This document shows, in pieces, positions 9,924-18,663 of a DNA stretch of 64,000 nt. The position numbers and the translations under genes were made by a program. Where the stretch lies: NCBI RefSeq assembly GCF_036250755.1, contig NZ_CP109583.1:620001-684000 (forward strand). The letters run 5' to 3'. The notes under the pieces are model-generated. The model worked only from the letters and a program-made list of their open reading frames with translations, had not been told where the DNA came from and searched no databases. Numbering within the stretch: position 1 is the first letter of the stretch; each line of letters begins with the position of its first letter. This DNA comes from Streptomyces uncialis. Its GTDB lineage: Bacteria > Actinomycetota > Actinomycetes > Streptomycetales > Streptomycetaceae.

Positions 9924-10468
9924 TCCTCCCCACACCGGCCCAGACCATCGGCCCCTTCTACGGATACGCGCTCCCGTTCCCGGGCGGTGCGGACATCGCC
10001 CCCCGCGGCCATTCCCAGGTCGTGACCGTCCACGGCTCCGTCCGTGACGGCGGCGGCGACCCGGTACCGGACGCGCTCCTGGAGAGCTGGCAGACCGTCC
10101 CGCGCCCGGGCCCCGGCTCCATGCGGCGCGATCCCGTCAACGGCGGGTTCGCGGGCCGCAACGGCGTCGACTTCACCGGATTCGGACGGGTGGCCACCGA
10201 CGCGGACGGCCACTGGGCGATACGCACCCTCGCCCCACCCGCCACCGCGCCCTATCTCGCCCTGTGTGTCTTCGCCCGCGGACTGACCCACCACCTCTTC
10301 ACCCGCGCCTATCTCGTGCGGCCGACCGAGGACCGCCTGCTGAGCACGCTGCCGCCGGATCGCGCGCGGACCCTGATGGCCACCGGGGACGGGGAGCGGA
10401 CCTACCGCTTCGACATCCACCTCCAGGGGGAGAAGGAGACGGTCTTCCTTGACTTCCGACACCACTGA
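9920..10468 (+). CDS. pcaG: protocatechuate 3,4-dioxygenase alpha subunit
   Basis: Structural, non-iron subunit (182 residues) that pairs with PcaH. It begins with the family signature TPAQTIGPFYGYAL, has the DGGGDPVPDALLESWQ block, and lacks the complete Tyr/His iron ligand set. It overlaps pcaH by four bases (ATGA) and its end overlaps the TTG-started pcaB by 20 bases. Confidence 0.93.
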   Translation: MILPTPAQTIGPFYGYALPFPGGADIAPRGHSQVVTVHGSVRDGGGDPVPDALLESWQTVPRPGPGSMRRDPVNGGFAGRNGVDFTGFGRVATDADGHWAIRTLAPPATAPYLALCVFARGLTHHLFTRAYLVRPTEDRLLSTLPPDRARTLMATGDGERTYRFDIHLQGEKETVFLDFRHH

Positions 10469-11972
10469 TCCACAGGGCGCGTACCCGGCCCACGGGCTGC
10501 TCGCACCCGCGTGGGCCGGCGTGCCCGCCGAGGCGACGACCGGGGACAGGGCCGTGCTCCAAGCCCTCCTCGACGCCGAGGCCGCACTCACCCGCGCCCA
10601 GTGCGTCACCGGTCAGGCTCCCTCGGCCGCCGGTCGCACGGTCACCGAAGCCGCCCGCGCCGACCGCTTCGAGGTCCGCTCGCTGGCACTGCGCGCCCGT
10701 GGTGGAGGCAACCCGGTCATCCCGCTCGTCGCCGATCTCACCCGGGCCGTCGCGGACCTGGTCCCGGAGCACGCGGAGTACGTGCACCGGGGAGCCACCA
10801 GCCAGGACATCCTGGACACCGCCCTTGTCCTGGTCGCCGCCCGTACCCTCCGTCCGATCGTCCTGGACCTCCGGCGGACGGCCGACGCGCTCGCCCGGCT
10901 CGCCAGGGCCCATCGCGACACCCCGATGGCGGGCCGCACCCTCACCCAGCACGCCGTCCCGATCACCCTGGGGCTCAAGGCGGCGGGCTGGCGCTCCCTG
11001 GTCCTGGACGCGGCCGACCGGCTCACCCGGGTCCGCGCCTCGCTCCCCGTCCAGCTCGGCGGGGCGGCCGGCACGCTGGCCGCCTTCCACGCCTACGCGC
11101 CGGACGCCGGGAACGAGCAAGGCGGGATCGACCCCGGACTGGCGCTGATCACCGCGTACGCCGCCGAACTCGGCCTGGTGGCACCCGCATTGCCCTGGCA
11201 CACCCTGCGCACCCCGATCGCCGACCTCGGCGGAGCCCTCGCCTTCGCCACCGGAGCGCTGGGCAAGATCGCGGCGGATGTGCTGGTGCTCTCCCGCACG
11301 GACATCGCGGAGGTCGCGGAGTCGGGGGGCGGCGGTTCCTCAGCCATGCCGCACAAACACAATCCCGTACGAGCGACCCTGATCGCTTCCACCGCCCGTC
11401 AGGTCCCGGCGCTGGCGGCCATCCTGTTCGGCTCACTCGTCGCGGAGGACGAACGGCCCGCCGGCGCCTGGCACGCCGAATGGGAGCCGCTGCGGACCGC
11501 TCTGCGACTCACCGGCGGGGCCGCGCACCACACTCATGAACTCATAGCGGGGCTGCGGGTCTTCCCCGACCGGATGCGCCTCAATCTGGAGCAGACCGGG
11601 GGGCAGTTGCTCAGTGAACGGCTGAACGCGCACCTCGGCACGGTCATCGGCAGGGAGGCGGCACGAGAACTGCTGGAGCGGGCGGCGCGACGCACCGCCC
11701 GGGACGGCGTCCCGCTGCTCGACGCACTGCGCCACGAAGCGGGTGCCGAACACCCGCGTGCCGGTTCGCCTTCCGACCCGGCCCGCCCCGCGCCCCGGGC
11801 CGAACAGCACTCCGCGCCTGGTGAGCCGCCGCCGGGCCGTTCCCTGGTACCGGTGCGTCTGATGCTGGACGCGCTGCCGCCCGATCTCACCGACCCGTCC
11901 GGCCATCTCGGCTCCGCCGCGCCCCTCACCGACCGTGCGCTGGAGCGCCGACTCCCCCAGGACCCCTCATGA
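10449..11972 (+). CDS. pcaB: 3-carboxy-cis,cis-muconate cycloisomerase
   Basis: Fumarase/aspartase-superfamily enzyme that cyclises carboxymuconate to 4-carboxymuconolactone. The superfamily signature GGSSAMPHKHNPV is at about residue 295, and EYVHRGATSQDILDTAL and GRTLTQHAVPITLGLK form the other active-site regions. The chosen start is TTG at 10449 with AGAAGGAGA about 10 bases upstream, overlapping pcaG by 20 bases; an internal GTG cannot be excluded. At 507 residues it is longer than the usual 350-450, with a Pro/Arg-rich insertion around residues 430-465. The stop overlaps pcaL by four bases. Confidence 0.92.
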   Translation: MTSDTTDPQGAYPAHGLLAPAWAGVPAEATTGDRAVLQALLDAEAALTRAQCVTGQAPSAAGRTVTEAARADRFEVRSLALRARGGGNPVIPLVADLTRAVADLVPEHAEYVHRGATSQDILDTALVLVAARTLRPIVLDLRRTADALARLARAHRDTPMAGRTLTQHAVPITLGLKAAGWRSLVLDAADRLTRVRASLPVQLGGAAGTLAAFHAYAPDAGNEQGGIDPGLALITAYAAELGLVAPALPWHTLRTPIADLGGALAFATGALGKIAADVLVLSRTDIAEVAESGGGGSSAMPHKHNPVRATLIASTARQVPALAAILFGSLVAEDERPAGAWHAEWEPLRTALRLTGGAAHHTHELIAGLRVFPDRMRLNLEQTGGQLLSERLNAHLGTVIGREAARELLERAARRTARDGVPLLDALRHEAGAEHPRAGSPSDPARPAPRAEQHSAPGEPPPGRSLVPVRLMLDALPPDLTDPSGHLGSAAPLTDRALERRLPQDPS

Positions 11973-13138
11973 CACTCCACCATCGCGCCGAAGGCCCGGT
12001 CGACGGGCCACCGCTCTACCTCGGCCCCTCCCTGGGCACCTCGCTCGCCGTCTGGGACCGGCAGGCAGCCGCCCTCGCCCGTCGTCACCGGGTGATCCGC
12101 TGGGATCTCCCGGGCCATGGCGGGTCATCCGCCCGCCCGCTCCCCGCCACCCTCGCCGACCTCGGACACGGGGTGCTCGATCTCGCCGACTCACTGGGTC
12201 ACGAGACCTTCGCCTGCGCGGGGATCTCCCTCGGCGGGGCCGTCGGCGCCTGGCTGGCGGCCCACGCGCCCGAGCGCGTCACCGCGCTCGCCCTCGTCTG
12301 CGCGTCGGCCCGGTTCGGCGAGCCGGGGCCCTGGCGGGAGCGGGCCCGGCTGATCCGGGCCGAGGGGCCCGGGTCCTTGGCGGCGACAGCACCCGCCCGG
12401 TGGTTCACCCCCGCCTTCGCCGCCTCGGGCGATCCGGCGGTCGCCGCGCTGAGCGCCGACCAGGGCGGCGTCGACCCCGAGGCGTACGCGGCCTGTTGCG
12501 ATGTCCTGGCCGAAGCCGACCTACGGCCCGACCTCGCCCGGATCACCGCCCCCACACTCGTCGTCGCCGGTCGCGACGACCGGGCCACCCCACCGGCTCA
12601 CGCCCGTGCCCTCACCGACGCGATCGCCGGCTCCCGTCTCGTCGAACTGCCCCGGACCGCGCATCTCGCCCCGGTGGAGCAGCCACGGATCGTCCTCGCC
12701 CTCCTGCTGGACCACTTCACCACCGGTGAGCCCGCGGCCGGAACCCGGGCGGACACCACGGCCGCTGCGACGGCCGTACGCCGAGCCGTGCTCGGTGACG
12801 CACACGTCGACCGGGCCGTCGCCGGGACCACGCCCTTCACCGCCCGGTTCCAGGACCTCATCACCCGCTACGCCTGGGGCGAGATCTGGAGCGGCGGCAC
12901 ACTGGACCGGCGCACCCGCAGCTGTATCACCCTCACCGCACTCGTCGCGGGAGGCCACCACGACGAGCTGGCGATGCATGTCCGCGCCGCCCTCCGCAAC
13001 GGGCTCACCCCGGAGGAGATCGGTGAGGTCCTGCTCCAGACCGCGGTCTACTGCGGTGTCCCCGCCGCCAACTCCGCTTTCGCCGTCGCCGACAGGGTGT
13101 TGCGCGAAACCACCGAGCCCCTGGGAGAGAACCACTGA
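11969..13138 (+). CDS. pcaL: 3-oxoadipate enol-lactonase / 4-carboxymuconolactone decarboxylase fusion
   Basis: Two enzymes fused, as in the actinobacterial PcaL. Residues 1-250 are an alpha/beta hydrolase (enol-lactonase, PcaD) with nucleophile motif AGISLGGAVG and the late histidine in PRTAHLAP. Residues 265-389 are the decarboxylase (PcaC), a CMD/AhpD-like helical domain with RTRSCITLTALVAGGHHDEL and HVRAALRNGLTPEEIGEVLL. The fusion converts 4-carboxymuconolactone to 3-oxoadipate through the enol-lactone. Four-base overlap with pcaB and a one-base overlap with pobA. Confidence 0.95.
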   Translation: MTLHHRAEGPVDGPPLYLGPSLGTSLAVWDRQAAALARRHRVIRWDLPGHGGSSARPLPATLADLGHGVLDLADSLGHETFACAGISLGGAVGAWLAAHAPERVTALALVCASARFGEPGPWRERARLIRAEGPGSLAATAPARWFTPAFAASGDPAVAALSADQGGVDPEAYAACCDVLAEADLRPDLARITAPTLVVAGRDDRATPPAHARALTDAIAGSRLVELPRTAHLAPVEQPRIVLALLLDHFTTGEPAAGTRADTTAAATAVRRAVLGDAHVDRAVAGTTPFTARFQDLITRYAWGEIWSGGTLDRRTRSCITLTALVAGGHHDELAMHVRAALRNGLTPEEIGEVLLQTAVYCGVPAANSAFAVADRVLRETTEPLGENH

Positions 13139-14322
13139 TGCGCACCACCGTCGCCATCATCGGAGGCGGCCCCGCCGGGCTGCTGCTCGCCCGGCTGCTG
13201 CACAACGCGGGCATCGACACCGTGACTCTCGAAGCCCGTGACCGTGTCCACGTGGAGAACCGCCAGCGCGCCGGCATCCTCGAACAGGGCACCGTCGACG
13301 CTCTCCGGTCGGCCGGCGCGGGCGCGCGAATGGACCGTGAGGGCCTGGTGCACCACGGTGTCGAACTACGCTTCGACGGCCAGGGTCACCGACTCGACTT
13401 CCCCGCCCTGACGAACGGGCGCTCGGTCATGGTCTACGCGCAGACGGAGATCGTGAAGGACCTCATCGCGCTCCATACGGAGGAGGGCGGGCCTCTCCTC
13501 TTCGAGGCGACGGTCCGTGAGGTGGAGGGTGCCGCGACGGACCGCCCGATCGTCCACTACACCCATCAGGGAAAGGACCAGAGGCTCACCTGCGACTACG
13601 TCATCGGCTGTGACGGCTTCCACGGAGTGGCACGCCGCGCGATCCCCGAGTCCGTCCGTGTGACGTTCGAACGGACCTATCCCTACTCCTGGCTGGGCAT
13701 TCTCGCCGACACGCCACCGGTCTACGACGAGCTGATCTACGCCCACTCCGCGCGCGGTTTCGCCCTCGCCAGCATGCGCACCCCCACCGTGAGCCGCCTC
13801 TACCTCCAGGTTCCCAACGGCACCGACCCCGCCGACTGGCCCGACGAGCGGATCTGGGACGAACTCGACAGCCGCCTCGCCCTCACCGACGATCCCGGCT
13901 GGAGACTGGCACGCGGCAGGATATCCGCCAAGTCCGAACTCCCGATGCGCAGTTCGGTCACCGAGCCCATGCGCTACGGCCGGGTGTTCCTGGCAGGTGA
14001 CGCCGCCCATATCGTCCCCCCGACGGGTGCCAAGGGCCTCAATCTGGCGGCGTCCGACGTGATCACCCTCGCCCGCGCCCTGGAGCACGCGCGGGACACC
14101 GGCTCGGCGGAGCTCCTCGACGCCTACTCCGACACCTGTCTGCGCAGGGTCTGGGGTGCGGAACACTTCTCGTCCACCATGACGACCGCCCTGCACCAGG
14201 ACCCTGCCCACTCCCCCTTCGACGCCCGTCTCCAACTCTCCCGACTTCGCCGACTCGCGACATCGCCACATGCCGCCGCCGAACTCGCCGAGAACTACAC
14301 GGGGCTGCCGATCAGCGCCTGA
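13138..14322 (+). CDS. pobA: 4-hydroxybenzoate 3-monooxygenase
   Basis: FAD-dependent aromatic hydroxylase of 394 residues that feeds the operon by making protocatechuate from 4-hydroxybenzoate with NAD(P)H and O2. Motifs: GGGPAGLLLARLL (Rossmann, residues 9-21), DGFHGVARRAIP (DG motif) and GDAAHIVPPTGAKGLNLA (GD motif, FAD ribityl binding). RQRAGILEQGTVD is characteristic of PobA. Last gene of the operon. No regulator lies next to it, although pobA genes often have one. Confidence 0.94.
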   Translation: MRTTVAIIGGGPAGLLLARLLHNAGIDTVTLEARDRVHVENRQRAGILEQGTVDALRSAGAGARMDREGLVHHGVELRFDGQGHRLDFPALTNGRSVMVYAQTEIVKDLIALHTEEGGPLLFEATVREVEGAATDRPIVHYTHQGKDQRLTCDYVIGCDGFHGVARRAIPESVRVTFERTYPYSWLGILADTPPVYDELIYAHSARGFALASMRTPTVSRLYLQVPNGTDPADWPDERIWDELDSRLALTDDPGWRLARGRISAKSELPMRSSVTEPMRYGRVFLAGDAAHIVPPTGAKGLNLAASDVITLARALEHARDTGSAELLDAYSDTCLRRVWGAEHFSSTMTTALHQDPAHSPFDARLQLSRLRRLATSPHAAAELAENYTGLPISA

Positions 14323-14339
14323 GCGGCCCGCCTGCGCCG

Positions 14340-14530
14340 CGTCCGCGCCCTCCTTCTGCGGGCAGGGCGGGGCGTCGTGCCGGCGCAGGTGCACCGGGCC
14401 GACCGGCGCACGCTGGTGCGGCGGTGGTTCGCAGCGGCGGTCACCCTCGCGGGTGACGATCAGCGTGATGACCCACTCGACCAGGTCGTGAGGCAGGTCG
14501 AGTGCGGCAGGTCGAGTGCGGCAGGACAGG
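14340..14530 (-). mobile_element. transposase N-terminal remnant (IS5-type helix-turn-helix)
   Basis: The reverse strand reads LDLPHDLVEWVITLIVTREG followed shortly by HQRAPVGPVHLRRHD, closely resembling the N-terminal domain of IS5-type transposases common in Streptomyces. The remaining DDE catalytic part is absent and the frame is degenerate after about 60 residues. It lies between the catabolic operon and the biosynthetic cluster, marking an old insertion or junction. Confidence 0.65.
14493..14520 (+). repeat. two tandem copies of a 14-bp unit
   Basis: GCAGGTCGAGTGCG occurs twice head to tail within the transposase remnant. A minor local duplication. Confidence 0.8.
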
Positions 14531-15730
14531 GGACCAACGCGGCTCCTGCGTGCGTGGATTGAGACTTCGAACACCTTTCCCCGACAGCCCGGAAGCCTCG
14601 TGCGCTGCGCACCTCGTCGGCGTCACGGCAATCCGAGTCCGCGCTGAAAGAGCTCAGCCATCGGTCCGACGGCCGGAAGGGGAGCAGTTCCGGCCACGTG
14701 GAATCCGCCTTTCCGCAGCGTCATGCGAGAACCCGTCTCGCAGATCACAGGAAGATTACGAGTCGATCACCAAGGTGATCAGTGAGTGTGCCGGGCCGGC
14801 GAATCAAGGTGGAGGACGCGCCCTTCGGCCGGGTCGGCGAGCACCGCATCGTTCTGACCTGCGACACGACCGCCTATTCCAGTTTCAAACCGCGCGCCGT
14901 CCAGCGTCCGTCGGCGAAAGAATCTTCAGCCCCACAGTCAACCCGCAGCGAATTCACCGTTCACCGATTTCCGAACACAGGCGAGCGCTATCCGATTCGC
15001 AGCTTTGGCGAGTAAGTGCGCTGCCGTTCATGGCCTGGACGTTAGGGTGATGAACGACTTTACAAACGATCGACCCAGCACCTTCCGGCGCCCGACCGTG
15101 CCTGATCCGCCGAATCATCTCGAAATGTGAGATCTCTCTTGGCGACGGCCCGACGGTGCCGCAGGATGGATCATCGCATTCCTGGACCGCCTAGGGGGAC
15201 GAGCAGTTCATGATTCGGGGCAGTTGTCGCGTGAGCCGATCACGGTAGGGATGTCCAGCCATCACCCTGTCGTCCTCACACGCCTTTCCTGGCACCGCTG
15301 CCTGCGGCCGGAGAGCACAGGGACCACCAAGGGAAACGACACCGTGGAGCCGTCGGGAAGATCCAATCGGGCCTAGTTCTCGTGCCGAAACGGTGCATAC
15401 ACGCATGCCGCCCTGCCCTGTGCGGCTTCCTTGACAGCCCTTCCTGCCGTCGAACTCCCATGCTTCATCGACTGTTGACCAACACTCACGCCGCTTATAG
15501 AAGTCACCAAAAGCGAGCAAAGGTAAGGCCTCGCCATGCCCAAAAAGCGGACAAGGTACTGAGATCCGCATGCGGCAGAACGACCAGATCGACATCCGAA
15601 TATTTCTGCGCACAATGTTTGGGCGTGCTCGACAGAGTCCAGTTACTCAGTGATCAAGCGGAGTGGCCGCAGTCGATGTGTTACGCCCTGCGGACGTGAA
15701 TTCCAGCGGATATTGCGGAGGGAACTGACG
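14531..15730 (+). other. 1.2-kb stretch without a supported gene
   Basis: Noticeably lower GC than its surroundings (for example 14,700-15,080 and 15,370-15,720) and weak third-position bias. A 77-codon frame at 14,782-15,015 on the + strand and a 140-codon frame on the - strand (15,191-15,613) exist, but both lack ribosome sites and recognisable products. The region probably holds the promoter and leader of the biosynthetic operon that begins at about 15,731; it may also be decayed sequence linked to the nearby transposase remnant. Confidence 0.4.
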
Positions 15731-15835
15731 ATGCCTTTCAAGGGAAACCGTCGGCTGCCGGGATCACCGGCGGGACACACAGCGGCCACACACGACGCGA
15801 CAGCCCATCGCGGCGCCGGCCATAGGGGGGTATGA
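15731..15835 (+). CDS. small 34-residue peptide coupled to SagB-like gene
   Basis: A 34-codon ORF with a strong ribosome site (GGAGGGAA, 15,717-15,724, 8 bases before the ATG) whose stop codon overlaps the start of the next gene (ATGA at 15,832-15,835). The product begins MPFKGNRRLPG; the rest is rich in His, Thr, Ala and Gly, with no cysteine. It could be a translational-coupling leader peptide or a precursor peptide for the SagB-type oxidoreductase it precedes. No homologue is recognised, and function is open. Confidence 0.45.
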   Translation: MPFKGNRRLPGSPAGHTAATHDATAHRGAGHRGV

Positions 15836-17433
15836 GTACTGTGGAAACGAGGAGCGGCACGGACGTCAATGAACGTCTCGACCCGCTTTTAGCACGGTTC
15901 TGGGACGAGACACGACTACGCGCGGAACCGCTGACCGCCGGGGACACGGCCGTCACCGGGACCGTCCAGGCAGCACTGCCGGAAATCCCCTCGTCGTGGA
16001 TCGCGGTCTCCAAAGTGCTCGGGCTCGGATACGGCGAACGCGCCGGTGCTGTGATCACCAAGGGCCGGACTCTGATGCGGGCGCGCACCACACCCTCCGC
16101 CGGAGCGCTCTATCCCTTCGAGTTACTCGTCGCCTTTCGTGGCGCAACGACCTACGAGTTGTACGAATACGAGGTCGCCGGCTGCTGTCTGCGCCAGATC
16201 GGGGCGGTCGAGCAGGGCGTACTGGCCGGGCTGCTGGCCCTCCCAGAGGCTCCGGCCCCGCAACCGGACGCCGTGGTCGCCCTCGTCGGCAGGCCGTGGA
16301 CCTCCATGCGCAAGTACGGGCGCAGGGGGTATCTCTACACCCATCTCGACGGTGCGCACGCGGCGACCAACATCACGATGGCCGCCGAGAGCGCCGGGTT
16401 CCGGGCGGTCACGTATCTGCGATTCGACCGGGACACGGCAGCCGAGGTGCTCGGACTCACCGGTCTGTGCCGTGAGCCGCAAGCCCTCATCACGCTGACC
16501 GCCACGCCGACGGCGGATCCCGTCGAGTCCAGCGCCGTCGCCAACCCCTTCGCCGTACCGATCTGGCGCCACGGCGACGGCACACGCCGCGAGGAACCGG
16601 GGACGGCCGAGCAGGAGGCATGGCATTCGGTGCGGTCCATCAGCACCTTCCACCGCCAGGACGACACGCCCCGCCGGTACGGCAGTTCGCGTACGGTGGC
16701 CGCCATCCCACAGGCGCCCGCCGCCGCGCCCGACGCGCACGGTGCGCCGGGGACACCGGGCGGATCCGGTACGGCGGCGATCAGGCTCGCCGGGGCGGAC
16801 GGCTTGCGCTCGGACGGCCACCGTGCCGCCTTCGCGCACCTGGCGCTGACCCGCGCTTCCGCGAAGGGATTCCTGCCGACGTCCCTCGGCGAGGAGGCCT
16901 TCGGCCATGTCCTGGCCGAGCTCCGTCAGGAGACCGGGACGGACTCCGCAGACGGGCCGCGGGCCGGCCTGCGTGTCCTCGTCCGCTCCGTCGAGGGCAT
17001 CGCGCCGGGCAGCTACGCGTACACACCCGACCGGCATATCCTGTACCCCCTGCACGGCGACGGGGGTACGGAGGAGGCTGTCGTCGCGTCCTGCATGAAC
17101 CAGGACGTGGTGCGCTCCGCGGCGCTGCTTCTCGTACTGCACGCACCCATGGGCCCACTGCTCGGGACACGGGGCCGCCAGGCCCTCGCCGAGCTTCACC
17201 ACCACGCCGCGAGCGCCGCGCAGCGCCTCTGTCTCGCCGCCGCGGGGCAGAGTGTCGGCATCACCTGCCTGGGCGGGTTCGACACCGATCTGGTCTCCCG
17301 GCTGGTGGGACTCGACGGACACGAAGAAGTCATCTACGTCCTGGCGTGCGGCCGACCCGACGAAACCGCGGTCAAGTGGGACCGTGCGCCGATCGCCTAC
17401 AGCCACGGCCTCAGCCCGGCACTGCACAGCTGA
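15832..17433 (+). CDS. tandem SagB-type (nitroreductase-fold) dehydrogenase
   Basis: Oxidoreductase of 533 residues with two copies of the FMN-dependent nitroreductase/SagB fold. The first (about 60-230) has TTPSAGALYPFELLVAF, the hallmark of SagB/McbC azoline oxidases, and the second (about 330-515) has LTRASAKGFLPTSL, GIAPGSYAYTP and AASAAQRLCLAAAGQSVG. A Pro/Ala-rich linker joins them. SagB enzymes oxidise thiazolines or oxazolines in peptide natural products, and NRPS oxidase domains belong to the same family. Here it opens a cluster of ligases, carrier proteins and a PKS, so it may oxidise a carrier-bound heterocycle or amino acid. ATG start overlaps the 34-codon ORF. Confidence 0.75.
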   Translation: MSTVETRSGTDVNERLDPLLARFWDETRLRAEPLTAGDTAVTGTVQAALPEIPSSWIAVSKVLGLGYGERAGAVITKGRTLMRARTTPSAGALYPFELLVAFRGATTYELYEYEVAGCCLRQIGAVEQGVLAGLLALPEAPAPQPDAVVALVGRPWTSMRKYGRRGYLYTHLDGAHAATNITMAAESAGFRAVTYLRFDRDTAAEVLGLTGLCREPQALITLTATPTADPVESSAVANPFAVPIWRHGDGTRREEPGTAEQEAWHSVRSISTFHRQDDTPRRYGSSRTVAAIPQAPAAAPDAHGAPGTPGGSGTAAIRLAGADGLRSDGHRAAFAHLALTRASAKGFLPTSLGEEAFGHVLAELRQETGTDSADGPRAGLRVLVRSVEGIAPGSYAYTPDRHILYPLHGDGGTEEAVVASCMNQDVVRSAALLLVLHAPMGPLLGTRGRQALAELHHHAASAAQRLCLAAAGQSVGITCLGGFDTDLVSRLVGLDGHEEVIYVLACGRPDETAVKWDRAPIAYSHGLSPALHS

Positions 17434-17466
17434 TCCCCGCCGTTCACCACGATCACAGAGAGCAGC

Positions 17467-18663
17467 GTGTCCATCTCCATGGTGAGCAACAGCATCCTGA
17501 CCCCACGGCTGACCGAGGCGCACCGGGACCTGTCCCGGCGGGCGTCGGACTGCCTCACCCCGCAATGGCTGGAACAGTGGCGGACCGCCCCCGGCGGGCA
17601 CATCCGCAAGGACGCCTGGCGCGAGCTGGCCCGTCGCGGCCTCATGGGGGTGTCCCTCCCCGTCGAGTACTCCGGCCAGGGGCTCGGCCTGCTCGGAGCG
17701 CTGGTGCTCGGCGAGGCCCTGGCGGGGGTCGGCGACGGCGGACTCGCCCTCGGCATGCACGTACAGAACGAGATCGCCTGCGACTGGCTGGTCTCCGCCC
17801 AGGACGACGAACTGCGCGACCGGTTCCTCCCGGGGCTGGTCTCGGGCGAGCTGGTGGCCTGCCAGTGCGACACCGACCCCTCGGCGCAGGAACCGGCCAC
17901 GGCGGTCATCGTAGGTGACGAGGTGGTGGTGACCGGCCGCAAGAAGTTCGTGGTCAACGGCGCCAACGCCGACCTGTGCTTCGTCAGCGTCCAGTTGGAG
18001 GGCGAACCGGCCATCGTGCTGGTCGAGAAGGCCACTTCCGGCGTGCGGGTGACCGAGGTCTACGACAAGTTCGGCACCCGTTCCGTGGACTCCGCGCTGG
18101 TGGAGTTCGACTCGGCCAGGGTGCCGGTCCGCCAGGTGATCTCACGGCGCGGGATCAGCCAACTGATGCGCTGGAACCGGGTGATGTCACGGATGCGGTT
18201 CCTCATCGCCGCCGATGCCTTCTTCACCCACCGCATGCTGCTGGAGCACATCGTCCGCCACACCACCACACGTGAACTCGGAGGCCGGCCGCTGGCGCAA
18301 TGGCCGGTCAACCAGCACGCCCTGGCCCGCGCCCGCGCCGACCAGGAGTTGATGGAAGCCGGTCTCGCCGAGTGCTTCCTGCGGCTGACGGACGGTGGCA
18401 GCACCGTACCGGAGATCGCCGAACTCAAGTGGTTCTGCGTGGAGAAGGCCACCGAACTCGCCTCCCTGTCCACGGACCTGGAGGGCGGCGCGGGATACAT
18501 GTGGGGTAGCACGGCGCTGCACGCCCACGCCCAGCTGCGCGGCTTGCGGATGTCCGGCGGCAGCCAGACCACCATGCTCACCATCGCCAACCACTCCATG
18601 GCCTGCCGTGCCGAACTCGACGCGCCCGCCCTCGCCGCCGCTCCGGGGAGGCGCCGTGGCTGA
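17467..18663 (+). CDS. acyl-CoA dehydrogenase family protein
   Basis: A flavin dehydrogenase of 398 residues with the family layout: helical N-terminal domain, beta domain (QCDTDPSAQEPATAVIVGDEVVVTGRKKFVVNGANADL) split around residue 140, and a C-terminal four-helix bundle. GTG start at 17,467; the ATG four codons later is possible. The site of the usual catalytic glutamate (E in the xEGT motif near the end) reads MSGGSQTT, so it may use another base or substrate. It overlaps the ligase gene by 8 bases and, with the next ligase and carrier protein, resembles sets that oxidise carrier-bound amino or acyl groups (as in pyrrole-2-carboxyl formation). Confidence 0.82.
   Translation: MSISMVSNSILTPRLTEAHRDLSRRASDCLTPQWLEQWRTAPGGHIRKDAWRELARRGLMGVSLPVEYSGQGLGLLGALVLGEALAGVGDGGLALGMHVQNEIACDWLVSAQDDELRDRFLPGLVSGELVACQCDTDPSAQEPATAVIVGDEVVVTGRKKFVVNGANADLCFVSVQLEGEPAIVLVEKATSGVRVTEVYDKFGTRSVDSALVEFDSARVPVRQVISRRGISQLMRWNRVMSRMRFLIAADAFFTHRMLLEHIVRHTTTRELGGRPLAQWPVNQHALARARADQELMEAGLAECFLRLTDGGSTVPEIAELKWFCVEKATELASLSTDLEGGAGYMWGSTALHAHAQLRGLRMSGGSQTTMLTIANHSMACRAELDAPALAAAPGRRRG

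Noticed and set aside
14782..15015. 77-codon + strand frame in the low-GC region
   Set aside because: No ribosome site, weak codon bias and no recognisable motif.
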